This document shows, piece by piece, positions 1-7,981 of a stretch of 64,000 nucleotides of DNA. Both the position numbers and the translations under genes were made by a program. This stretch comes from Azorhizobium oxalatiphilum (GTDB lineage: Bacteria > Pseudomonadota > Alphaproteobacteria > Rhizobiales > Xanthobacteraceae). Within the stretch, counting starts at the first letter, position 1. The number at the start of each line of letters is the position of its first letter. The stretch is from assembly GCF_014635325.1 (NCBI RefSeq), contig NZ_BMCT01000001.1, positions 1,517,743-1,581,742 of the forward strand, in the 5' to 3' direction. The notes beneath the pieces were generated by a model, which did not search any database, was not told where the DNA came from, and saw only the letters and a list, made by a program, of their open reading frames with translations.

Positions 1-2057
1 GTCTCGTCGAACAGGTTGAAGACCTTCAGCGCGACCGTTGAGGCCTTGGTCGGCGACCATTCGATGCCGGCGTTCACCACATAATATTCCGGCCGCCGGT
101 AGGTATTGGCCTCATTGGCCCAGGTGGCGCCCACATATTGCAGGCCGGCCCAGGTCTTCCAGCTGGGCGCGAACATCCAGGTCAGCCAGACATTCGCCAC
201 CTGCTCCGGCACGCCCACGGGGGTGTTGCCGGTGGCGTTGATGCCGCCGGTGGTGATGAAGTTGTCGTACTTGGCATCCAGCACCGCGCCATTGGCCGTT
301 AGTCGCCAGTTCTCATGGAAGGCGAGGGAGAAGGTGCCTTCGATGCCCCTGGAGGACTGCTGGCCGATCTGCTCGGTGACGGTGGAAGAGGCCGAGGACC
401 GCGCCAGCAGGTCGTATTTGGTGATGTCATAGACGGCGAGTGTCCACTCGCCGCGCCCGCCCCAGAACGATTGCTTCACGCCGGCTTCATACTGCTCGGC
501 AGTGGTGAGGTCGAACTTGGTATTGGCGCTCGCGAGCGTGATGAGGCCGGACACCGGATCGATGCCGGACGTATAGGAGGCGTAGAAGGCGAGGTCGGTG
601 ATGGGGGTGAAGACCACGCCGATGCGGCCGGTGAGGGCGGAGTAGGACTTTTCGAACTCCTGCACCCCCGTCACCAGATTGGTGCGGGTGATGGTGGGGT
701 TCTCCGAGCGCAGCCCGCCGACGATGGACCATTGCTCGTTGAGCACCAGCCGGTCTTCCGCGAAGATCGAATATTGCGTGGTGTCGGAATGATACTTCGG
801 CACCGTCGCCACGGGGCTCAGGAAATAGCCGGGATCGAAGCCGACCAACGGCACCGTCGAGGTGCCGCCATAGGGCGAGTTGTTGGTATGGGTGAAATTG
901 ATCCTGTTGACGTCGAAGCCCACCACGAGCTGGTTCGCCATGCCGAAGATCTGCGATTCATAGGTCGCGTCCGTGCGGTTTCCGGCCTGTGTCTGGTCGT
1001 GCAGGATCTCCAGATAGTCGGAGCGCGCAACCAGCCCCGTCGCGGGCTGGAAGGCATAGGCTTCGGCGTTCCGCCAGTGGCGGTTGCTGGTGAGATAATA
1101 GAAGGTTGAGCGCACGGTCAGCTGATCCGTGGGCGTCCATTCCGCCTTGAACTGGGTCCAGTTGTCCTCATAGCGATCGACCGCATTGAGCACATTGTAG
1201 TTCTGCGTCTTGTTGAGGCGGCTGATCTGGCCGTTGATCAGCGGTGTTCCGAAATACTGCTGCGGATTCTGCAGGCCATAGTCGTTGCTCAGCGAGAGCA
1301 CGAGATTGTCGGTGGCCTGCACGCGCACGGCCGCCGAGACGGCGAGGTTGCTGTTGTCGCCCCGGTCCACCCAGCCTTCCGAGGTCTTGCCGGCGATGTC
1401 GAGCCGGTAGGAGACGCGGTCGTTGATCGGCCCGGTGGCATCGATGCCGAAGCGGCCGGTCATCAGGCTGTCGAGGGCGAGGAACGCCTCGCCATGGCTC
1501 TTGAACGGGTCCGGCTTGCGCGGAACGACGTTCACCACACCGCCGATGGCGCCGTCGCCATAGAGGACGGAGGCGGGACCGCGCAGCACCTCGATGCGTT
1601 CCGCCGACCAGGTATCGAACGGGAAGGTGACGGTGCCGGCGCCCACATAGAGCCGGGTGCCGTCATAGAGCTGCATCACCGAGCCGTGGCCGGAGAAACC
1701 GCGCGTGGAGAGCGAGGTGCCGCCATTGCCCGGTGCGGCATTGGTGCTGAAGCCGGCGGCATCCTGTGTCACCGCGTCGATGACCGAATATTGGCCGCGC
1801 TCGCGGGCGAGATCGCCGGGAATGATCTGCACGCTGGCCGGCGTTTCCAGCGGGGTGAGGTCGAGGCGGCTGGCGGTGGGCGAGGGCACGAGAAGATTGA
1901 GCCCGGCTCCGAGCGGCTGTGTGGTCACGTCCACCGTGTCGAGGGCGATGGTGTTGCCGGTCTCGGCGCTCTGCGCCAGAGCGGAGCCCGTTGTTGAGGC
2001 GGTGATCAGGGCAATAAGGGAGGTCTGCGCGCAAAGGCGCGCTGTGCGGAAGAACAT
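1..2057 (-). CDS. TonB-dependent siderophore-type outer membrane receptor (C-terminus cut by window edge)
   Basis: Outer membrane beta-barrel that would import a metal chelate or cobalamin-like ligand using TonB energy. Reading the minus strand from the ATG at 2057 gives an open frame of 685 residues to the window edge. It begins MFFRTARLCAQ with a signal peptide ending near SALAQS. A plug domain follows (TPASVQIIPGD, RGFSGHG, RIEVLRGPASVLYGDG, GGVVNVVPRKP), which is typical of the siderophore receptor family. The barrel follows, and the last visible residues (ALKVFNLFDE) resemble the start of the usual C-terminal segment, so perhaps 30-40 residues are missing. A cobalamin riboswitch and an AT-rich palindrome lie upstream on the same strand. 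They suggest metal or cobalamin control, but the ligand cannot be read from the sequence. Confidence 0.9.
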   Translation of the reverse strand, partial: MFFRTARLCAQTSLIALITASTTGSALAQSAETGNTIALDTVDVTTQPLGAGLNLLVPSPTASRLDLTPLETPASVQIIPGDLARERGQYSVIDAVTQDAAGFSTNAAPGNGGTSLSTRGFSGHGSVMQLYDGTRLYVGAGTVTFPFDTWSAERIEVLRGPASVLYGDGAIGGVVNVVPRKPDPFKSHGEAFLALDSLMTGRFGIDATGPINDRVSYRLDIAGKTSEGWVDRGDNSNLAVSAAVRVQATDNLVLSLSNDYGLQNPQQYFGTPLINGQISRLNKTQNYNVLNAVDRYEDNWTQFKAEWTPTDQLTVRSTFYYLTSNRHWRNAEAYAFQPATGLVARSDYLEILHDQTQAGNRTDATYESQIFGMANQLVVGFDVNRINFTHTNNSPYGGTSTVPLVGFDPGYFLSPVATVPKYHSDTTQYSIFAEDRLVLNEQWSIVGGLRSENPTITRTNLVTGVQEFEKSYSALTGRIGVVFTPITDLAFYASYTSGIDPVSGLITLASANTKFDLTTAEQYEAGVKQSFWGGRGEWTLAVYDITKYDLLARSSASSTVTEQIGQQSSRGIEGTFSLAFHENWRLTANGAVLDAKYDNFITTGGINATGNTPVGVPEQVANVWLTWMFAPSWKTWAGLQYVGATWANEANTYRRPEYYVVNAGIEWSPTKASTVALKVFNLFDE

Positions 2058-2170
2058 GCGGATGGCCTGTATGTATTCGGCGGGACGTGGCAGCGGAAAA
2101 CCCCGGCAGGGGCATCGACCGGCGTGCGGACGAGATCCCATGGGGCGCTCAGGGGCGGGCCATGAGCATC

Positions 2171-2203
2171 ATGAGCAAATGATATAATGTATCATTTGCT
2201 CAT
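2171..2203. promoter_or_regulatory. Perfect 14-bp inverted repeat, candidate metalloregulator operator
   Basis: Arms ATGAGCAAATGATA and TATCATTTGCTCAT match perfectly around a 5-nt centre. The core also fits TGA-N9-TCA, the form described for RirA iron-responsive operators, and resembles AT-rich Zur boxes. A TATAAT hexamer lies inside at 2183-2188 on the plus strand. It sits 114 bp upstream of the receptor start, so a role as that gene's operator is likely but inferred. It has no T-run and does not look like a terminator. Confidence 0.6.
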
Positions 2204-2431
2204 GTGTCCAGTGATGGCTGTTCCTGTGCGGCGATCCGCGGTGTGCGAACGGCGATCTGCGCCGGGCGCGAAGGGCCGGCTCTCGCGCGGCGCGGAATGA
2301 TGTAGCGTGGTCAAGCCTCTACCCCGATTGCGATGGGCAAGGGGCTTTGGAGGAGGCGACAGCGGCCCACGGCGAACGGATCGGTGGAGCCAAAGCGCAC
2401 CACCGGGACACCCCGCCCGAGGACGATATGC
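2204..2431 (-). other. Gap between riboswitch and operator; no gene seen
   Basis: No ATG on the minus strand opens a frame in this stretch, and no convincing coding pattern appears on either strand. A short hairpin-like sequence (GGTGG...CCACC on the minus strand, about 2382-2404) follows the riboswitch and could be part of its expression platform. The stretch would form a long leader if riboswitch and receptor share a transcript. Confidence 0.4.
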
Positions 2432-2613
2432 TGTCGGGGTAGGTCTCCTGGCTCGCGGGTCGTCGCCTTAAGCCCGGCCTTCCCAGGACAGGATCCCAGT
2501 GGCGCTGATGGACGAAAGGCTAACCGCTTACAGTTGCGGGGGCAGCTTCGGCATTGGTGATCACCCCGTCAGGAGTGAGACCGCACCGTATTCCCTCTTA
2601 GCTCTGGCACCGG
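2432..2613 (-). promoter_or_regulatory. Cobalamin (adenosylcobalamin) riboswitch
   Basis: Read on the minus strand, the conserved blocks come in the right order: GGTGCC (2611-2606), AGAGGGAATACGGTG, GCTGCCCCCGCAACTGTAAG, GCCACTGGG, CTGGGAAGG, CGACGA, and the B12 box GAGCCAGGAGACCTACC ending near 2437. This is a complete aptamer. Such elements usually repress cobalamin uptake or synthesis genes when the ligand is bound. The next gene downstream is the TonB-dependent receptor, about 375 nt away, which supports a cobalamin or cobalt role for that receptor. No gene starts directly after the aptamer, which is unusual. Confidence 0.93.
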
Positions 2614-2710
2614 AACCGGCCCAGAGAACCTCGACAGGCGCAAACTGCCGGAAGGGAAATGCATCGTCAAGAATGAATATAAGGATTTCTTTATATTTGC
2701 ACCGTTGCAA

Positions 2711-2738
2711 ACCGGCCCGGCGTTTCCGCCGGGCCGGT
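2711..2738 (-). terminator. Stem-loop after dctQM, likely operon terminator
   Basis: Two 12-bp arms (ACCGGCCCGGCG / CGCCGGGCCGGT) around a 4-nt loop start 8 bp past the dctQM stop codon. The following T-run is short on the minus strand, so termination may be partial. It separates the TRAP operon from the riboswitch. Confidence 0.7.
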
Positions 2739-2745
2739 CGCGATG

Positions 2746-4614
2746 TCAGATCAGGCCGACGGAGATCCACGGGATCAAGGCGATGGCGATGAGGCCGATG
2801 AACAGCGCCGCCAGGTAGAACCAGATGTTCCGCATGGCGGTGTCGGGCTGAACCTTGCCGATGGAGCAGGCGATGTAGAAGCCGATGCCCACGGGCGGCA
2901 GGAACAGGCCGATGTTCATGGCCACCACCACCACCATGGCGTAGTGCACCGGATCGATGGCCAGCGTCTTGGCGATGGGGAACATCAGGGGGGCCAGCAG
3001 CACGATGGCGGGCAGGCCCTCCAGCAGGCAGCCGAGGATGAGGAACACGACGATCGTCACCGCCATGAACACCACCCAGCCCCCGGGCAGGCCCTGCATG
3101 GCATTGGCGAGATAGCCGGCAAATCCGGTCTGAGTCAGCGCCCAGGCGGCGGCGGAGGCCGTGCCGAGGATGATCAGGATGGCGCCGGTCATGGCCGCCG
3201 TCTCCACCAGCATGCTGTAGATCTGGCGCCGGCTGATGCCGCCATAGAGCGTCATGCCGGTGATCATGGCGTAGAGCACGGCGATGGCGGACACTTCCGT
3301 CGCCGTGGCGACGCCCTCCGTGACCGCGCCACGCACCAGGAAGGGCAGCACGAGGGCCGGAGCGGCGATGAGGAGGGCCTTGCCGACCATGCCCCAGCTG
3401 GCGCGCGCAACGCCGGTCATGTTCTCGTGCCGGGCCTTCCAGCGGGCGGCGATAGCGAGGATCATGAGCAGGAAGAAGGCGACGATGAAGCCCGAGGCGA
3501 ACAGCGCCGCGATGGATACGCCCGCCACCGAGCCGATGACGATGAGCACGATGGAGGGCGGCACCGTATCCGCCATGATGGCGCCTGTGCCCAATAGGGC
3601 CACCATCTCGGCCGGCTTGTTGCCGCGCCGCTTCATCTCCGGGAACAGGGCCGGGGCGACGGTCGCCATGTCGGACACCTTGGAGCCGGAGATACCGGAG
3701 ACCAGATAGAGCGAGCCGAGCATCACATAGCTCATGCCGGCGCGCACATGGCCGAACATGGTGCCGAGCACGTCCACGATGGCCTTGCCCATGCCGGTGG
3801 CGTCCAGAATGCAGCCCAGCAGCACGAAGATCGGAACCGACAGCAGGATGAGGCTCGACATGCCCTCGTCCATGCGGCCGACGATGACGGTGAGCGGCAG
3901 CTTGGTGGAGAACATGAGGAAGGCGAGCGTGCCAGACCCGAAGCAGAAGCCGATCGGCACGCCGAGCGCGAGGCACACGGCGATGACGCCCACCAGCAGC
4001 ACCACGATGTTGCCCTTGCCCAGCTGGGCGAAGGCTGGCGTGAGCAGCCACATGGCCAGCACGACGGCGGCCACGACAGCGAGCGACTTGACCATGTCGC
4101 TCGTGGTGGTCTCGCGCAGGAACTTGGCGGCAAGAACCACCAGCATCAAAGCGATGCCGAGCGGGATGCCGGCGATGCGCCAGGCCATGGAGATGTCGAG
4201 CGCCGGAGCCGTGATGTCCTTCTCGAAATAGGTGTGTTCGAGGGCGGAGGGCAGCAAGGCGGCGAGGAAGGTGCCGATGATCACGAGGCCGGTGGCCTCC
4301 ATGAAGCTCTTCAGCTTCGGCGGCGCCCGGTTGACGAGAATGGCGAGGCGCAGATGCTCGTTGCGGTCGATGGCGATGACCGCGCCCAGCATCACGATCC
4401 AGAGGAACATGAAGGAGGCGATCTCGTCGCCGGCCACGATGGGGCGGCCGAGCACGTAGCGGCAGAAGACGTTGACGCAGACGAGGCCGATGAGGGCGAC
4501 GATGAGGAGCGCCGAAATGGCTTCGAGCGGCCGCATGAGGAAGCCAAGTCCTGACGTGCGGCGCGCCAATCCAGGTTCGACGATGCCGTCGTGAGTCTCT
4601 ATGGCGTGATCCAT
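2746..4614 (-). CDS. TRAP transporter fused permease (DctQ-DctM)
   Basis: Inner membrane permease of a tripartite ATP-independent periplasmic transporter, which takes up organic or sugar acids with Na+ or H+. The 622 residues hold a DctQ-like four-helix small subunit (about 25-170, with VNVFCRYVLGRP and FMFLWIVMLGAV) fused to a DctM large subunit (about 190-622). In DctM, VSGISGSKVSDMATVAP, NIGLFLPPVGIGFYIAC and many membrane segments are visible. Many TRAP systems encode Q and M separately; the fusion is a known variant. A ribosome site GGAAGGAAG precedes the ATG. It is the last gene of the operon, after dctP and a stem-loop, and should import the substrate of the sugar-acid enzymes upstream. 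Confidence 0.92.
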   Translation of the reverse strand: MDHAIETHDGIVEPGLARRTSGLGFLMRPLEAISALLIVALIGLVCVNVFCRYVLGRPIVAGDEIASFMFLWIVMLGAVIAIDRNEHLRLAILVNRAPPKLKSFMEATGLVIIGTFLAALLPSALEHTYFEKDITAPALDISMAWRIAGIPLGIALMLVVLAAKFLRETTTSDMVKSLAVVAAVVLAMWLLTPAFAQLGKGNIVVLLVGVIAVCLALGVPIGFCFGSGTLAFLMFSTKLPLTVIVGRMDEGMSSLILLSVPIFVLLGCILDATGMGKAIVDVLGTMFGHVRAGMSYVMLGSLYLVSGISGSKVSDMATVAPALFPEMKRRGNKPAEMVALLGTGAIMADTVPPSIVLIVIGSVAGVSIAALFASGFIVAFFLLMILAIAARWKARHENMTGVARASWGMVGKALLIAAPALVLPFLVRGAVTEGVATATEVSAIAVLYAMITGMTLYGGISRRQIYSMLVETAAMTGAILIILGTASAAAWALTQTGFAGYLANAMQGLPGGWVVFMAVTIVVFLILGCLLEGLPAIVLLAPLMFPIAKTLAIDPVHYAMVVVVAMNIGLFLPPVGIGFYIACSIGKVQPDTAMRNIWFYLAALFIGLIAIALIPWISVGLI

Positions 4615-4654
4615 GGGCTTCCTTCCTGAGGATGATGCTTTTTATTGGAAATTA

Positions 4655-4684
4655 CCTTGCGGAAGGATTTGGCCTTCCGCAAGG
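4655..4684 (-). promoter_or_regulatory. Intercistronic stem-loop between dctP and dctQM
   Basis: Perfect 12-bp arms (CCTTGCGGAAGG / CCTTCCGCAAGG) with a 6-nt loop lie 14 nt after the dctP stop. There is no strong T-run. A stem here would protect the upstream mRNA end or attenuate read-through, giving more binding protein than permease, which is the usual need in binding-protein transporters. Confidence 0.65.
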
Positions 4685-4698
4685 TGAAATGCATCGGG

Positions 4699-5718
4699 TC
4701 AGGAGAGCTTTCCGGTGGATTCTTCGAGCAGGTTCCAGGCTTCGTCGCCGAACTTGCCGCGCCACTCTGTATAGAAGCCGGCCTTGGAGAGTGCGGTCCG
4801 GAAGGGCGCCGGATCCACGTCGTTGAAAATCAGGCCTTTGGCTTCGAGATCCTTGCGCAGCGCGTTGTTCTGTTGGGCCACCTCTTCGCGTTCTGCCATG
4901 CACGCCGTATTCAGGATGCCAGAAACCTTGTCCTGTAGGTTGGTGGGCAGCTGGCTCCACGCGCGGCGGTTGATGAGGAACCACCAGCCGTCCCACATGT
5001 GATTGGTCATGGAGCAGTATTTCTGCACTTCGAACAGTTTGGCCGCGGAGATGATGGCCGGCGGGTTCTCCTGCCCATCCACCACATGGGTCTGCAACGC
5101 GGAATAGACCTCGGCGAAGTTCAGGCCCGTGGGCGTGGCGCCGAGGCCGCGGAACAGCGACAGCCACAGCGCGCTCACCGGCACGCGGATCTTCAGCCCG
5201 TTGAAATCCTGCGGCTTGACGATGGGGCGTACCGAATTGGTGGTCTGGCGGAAGCCGTTGTCCCAGATCTTGTCCAGCACCACGAGGCCGCCCTTGGTGA
5301 TCTGCCCGCGCAGATAGGTGCCGAGCTTGCCGTCCATGGCGTTCCACAAGGTGGGATAGTCCTTGAAGGCGAAGCCCACGCCGGAGATGGCCGCCACCGG
5401 GATCATGGTGGAGAGCACGTTCACGCCCGAGTTGAGGAAGCACTCCATGGCCCCCGAGCGCAGCTGGGACAGCATGTCGCTGTCGGCGCCGAGCTGGTTG
5501 TTGGGGAAGAGCTGGAGATCGAACTGTCCGTTGGTCTCGGTCTTGATCTGCTCCGATGCCTTGCGCAGATGCACGTTGAGGGGATGGCTCTCGGGCACGT
5601 TGGTGCCGACCTTGAAGGTGAATTCCGCTGCGTTGGCGTAGCGCAGGGGCAGTGCTGCGGCCACCGCCGTGCTGGCGGCGAGCGTTGCGAAGCGGCGGCG
5701 GGTCATGATCAGGGACAT
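4699..5718 (-). CDS. TRAP transporter substrate-binding protein (DctP family)
   Basis: Periplasmic binding protein that captures the substrate for the DctQM permease. Its 339 residues are the normal size for the family. The N-terminus carries a twin-arginine-like signal (MTRRRFATLAAST, residues 5-17) ending near YANAAE, so export may be through Tat. The family motif LKIRVP, with the arginine that usually binds the ligand carboxylate, and VDGQENPP are present. A GGAGG ribosome site lies 8 nt before the ATG at 5718. The arginine indicates a carboxylate ligand, which agrees with a sugar acid as substrate. The exact ligand cannot be read from sequence. Confidence 0.92.
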   Translation of the reverse strand: MSLIMTRRRFATLAASTAVAAALPLRYANAAEFTFKVGTNVPESHPLNVHLRKASEQIKTETNGQFDLQLFPNNQLGADSDMLSQLRSGAMECFLNSGVNVLSTMIPVAAISGVGFAFKDYPTLWNAMDGKLGTYLRGQITKGGLVVLDKIWDNGFRQTTNSVRPIVKPQDFNGLKIRVPVSALWLSLFRGLGATPTGLNFAEVYSALQTHVVDGQENPPAIISAAKLFEVQKYCSMTNHMWDGWWFLINRRAWSQLPTNLQDKVSGILNTACMAEREEVAQQNNALRKDLEAKGLIFNDVDPAPFRTALSKAGFYTEWRGKFGDEAWNLLEESTGKLS

Positions 5719-5762
5719 TGGCGTTTCCTCCCGTTTTTTTGGGTTGGTTATGCGTCGTCTGG

Positions 5763-6536
5763 TCAGGCGGGCGGGGCGGCCTTCGAGCCCCGGAACATCA
5801 GGCCGGCGGCGCGGAAGCCGCCGTCCACATTCAGCGTGTGGCCGTGCACGTAGCGCGCCTCGTCGGAGGCGAGAAAAACGGCGGCATCGCCGATCTCTTC
5901 CGGCGTGCCATAGCGCGTCATGGGGATGAGGTAGTTGTAGGCGGCGCGTGTCGGCTTATCGTGCGCGAACTTGGCCATCTCGGTCTCGATGGCGCCGGGA
6001 GCGATGTTGTTGACGTTGATGTTGTGCTCAGCAAGCTCCACCGCCATCACCTTGGTGAGGAGTTCGAGCCCGGCCTTCGCCGCGCCATAGGCGCCCCGGC
6101 CATGGCCGCCGCGCTGGCCGGAGAGCGAGGCGACATTGATGATCTTGCCGCCGCCCTGCGCCGCCATCACCTTCGAGCATGCCTGCGCCACCAGGAAGGC
6201 GCCGGTGAGGTTGATGGAGATGGTGCGGTTCCACTCCTCCAGGCCGATGTCGAGGAAGGGCGTGTTGCCCCCGATGCCGGCATTGTTCATCAGGATGTCG
6301 ATGCGGCCGTATTCCTTCATGATCGTATCGACCATGGCGTTGACGGAGGCCGCATCGGCGACGTTCACGCCGACTGCGAGACCTTTGCCCAGCTTCGCCA
6401 CGGCCTCGCGGGCACCGTCCTCGTTGAGATCGGCGATCACCGGGATCGCGCCCTCGGCCACGAACGCCTTGGCGACCGCAAAGCCGATGCCGCGCGCGCC
6501 GCCGGTGACGAGGGCGATCTTGTCCTTGAGTCTCAT
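5763..6536 (-). CDS. Short-chain dehydrogenase/reductase (first of two in the operon)
   Basis: NAD(P)-dependent oxidoreductase of the classical SDR family, 257 residues. The cofactor motif TGGARGIG (11-18), NNAG (84-87), catalytic Ser at 137 or 139, Tyr150 and Lys154 are all present. An acidic residue after the second strand (ADLNED, 36-41) suggests NAD rather than NADP. GGAGG precedes the ATG. It lies between the acid-sugar kinase and dctP. Its likely role is oxidation of a hydroxyl of the imported sugar acid, or an earlier lactone or aldehyde step. The substrate is unknown. Confidence 0.88.
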   Translation of the reverse strand: MRLKDKIALVTGGARGIGFAVAKAFVAEGAIPVIADLNEDGAREAVAKLGKGLAVGVNVADAASVNAMVDTIMKEYGRIDILMNNAGIGGNTPFLDIGLEEWNRTISINLTGAFLVAQACSKVMAAQGGGKIINVASLSGQRGGHGRGAYGAAKAGLELLTKVMAVELAEHNINVNNIAPGAIETEMAKFAHDKPTRAAYNYLIPMTRYGTPEEIGDAAVFLASDEARYVHGHTLNVDGGFRAAGLMFRGSKAAPPA

Positions 6537-6604
6537 GTGTCCTCCACCGCCGGATGATCCGGCTGTTCTGTCTTTGCAGGCGTGTTCGTCGTGGGCGGGC
6601 CGGC

Positions 6605-7981
6605 TCAGGCCGGCGCACCGTCACGGGCGCGGGCGAAGAAATCATCGGCGCCCACCTGTCCGCCCTTGAGCGCGATCTCCAGCCCATCCCGCGCCGGATC
6701 GGGCGCATGGGCGCGGCAGAGCGGCGAGCCGGAGGCCAGCGGCGCGATGGCGGTGAGCGCATCGATGCCGAGCTGCTGGGCCGCATGGCCCGAGGTGTCG
6801 CCGCCGGAGATGACGGCGCGGGGCAGAGCGGCGGTGCGCACCACCTGATCCAGTAGCCGGCCAAGGCCGGCGCCGATGCGGTCGTTCACCGTATCGATGG
6901 CGATGCCCGAGGTGGCGACCGCCTGCCGGAAGGCGGCAACGGAGGGATCCTGCGGGCCGGCGGCGGAGAAGACCAGCGGATCGCGGCCCTGCGACAGCGC
7001 ATCGAGGGCGGCTTGCGCGGCGCGGCCGATCTCCGCCTCGAATGCGGTCTCGTCCACCGCGCGGGATGCATCGAGGCGGATGGCGGCGAAGCCGCGTTCG
7101 GCGGCATAGGCGATCTGCCGCTCGGTGACTGGCGAGACCGAGCCGGACACGCAGGCGATGCGCGTGACCGGCTTCGGGCCGGAAACCGCTGCGGCGGCCG
7201 GCAGCAGGCCGGCGGCGCGCCAATGGGCGACGAGCGCGGATTCCAGCCCCTGCGAGCCCACGGTGAAGACCGGGACGGGACCGCGCTGCCAGATCAGCCG
7301 CCCGGTCTCGGTGAGGGTCTCGGTGTCGAGCACATCGAGCGAGATCACCTCGGCGCCATCGGCCAGTTCCGCCGCCAGCAGCGCATCGGCGCCGCCCCGC
7401 TTCATGGTCACGAAGTCAACAAGGCCGATCTTCTTCCCCGTCTGGCGGGCGAGGTGGCGGCCGAGGTCGGCTTCGTCCATGGGCGTCACGGGATGGCGCG
7501 ACATGGTGGGGTGGCGGTCCAGCCGATAACCCTTCCCATGGGCATGGGCGAACAGATGGCCGAAGGACTGGAAGCGCCCCATGCCGGGATCGCCCACCAC
7601 CAGCGGAATCCAGCCCGCGAATTGCCGGGCGGCGATGTCGATGGCCCGGCCGATGGAGCCCACATGCGGGGCAGAGTCGAAGGTGGAGCACACCTTGTAA
7701 TGGATCACCGGCGCCCCGAGGGAGCCGAGCAGGTGGAACACCGGCGGCAGGTGCTCTTCCATCCATTCCGGGCTTCGCGAGCGGGCGACGCCGGCAATGC
7801 CGATGCCGCGATAGTGCGAGAATTCCGCCAGCCGTTCCGGTGTCGGCGTGCCGAGAAAAAGCACCGTTTCCAGCCCGGCGAAGGCCAGCGCCTCCATGGA
7901 GGCGGACGAGCCGGTAAAATCGTCGCCATGGAAGGCGACGAGCGGCCCGGCGGGCAGGGCGCGCGAGGCCGCCCCGCTCAT
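6605..7981 (-). CDS. Four-carbon/acid-sugar kinase (DUF1537 family, OtnK/OiaK-like)
   Basis: ATP-dependent kinase of the DUF1537 family, whose known members phosphorylate erythronate, threonate and 3-oxo-isoapionate. The 458 residues show the N-terminal substrate-domain motif GDDFTGS (19-25) and the C-terminal nucleotide-domain motifs SGGDTSG (392-398) and KGGQVG (439-444). It overlaps the end of the RuBisCO-like gene by 4 bp, so the two are translationally coupled. That coupling favours phosphorylation of a 3-oxo acid sugar that the RuBisCO-like enzyme then acts on, as in the OiaK-OiaX/OiaT pairs. An OtnK/DtnK-type role on a tetronate is the alternative. Confidence 0.88.
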   Translation of the reverse strand: MSGAASRALPAGPLVAFHGDDFTGSSASMEALAFAGLETVLFLGTPTPERLAEFSHYRGIGIAGVARSRSPEWMEEHLPPVFHLLGSLGAPVIHYKVCSTFDSAPHVGSIGRAIDIAARQFAGWIPLVVGDPGMGRFQSFGHLFAHAHGKGYRLDRHPTMSRHPVTPMDEADLGRHLARQTGKKIGLVDFVTMKRGGADALLAAELADGAEVISLDVLDTETLTETGRLIWQRGPVPVFTVGSQGLESALVAHWRAAGLLPAAAAVSGPKPVTRIACVSGSVSPVTERQIAYAAERGFAAIRLDASRAVDETAFEAEIGRAAQAALDALSQGRDPLVFSAAGPQDPSVAAFRQAVATSGIAIDTVNDRIGAGLGRLLDQVVRTAALPRAVISGGDTSGHAAQQLGIDALTAIAPLASGSPLCRAHAPDPARDGLEIALKGGQVGADDFFARARDGAPA

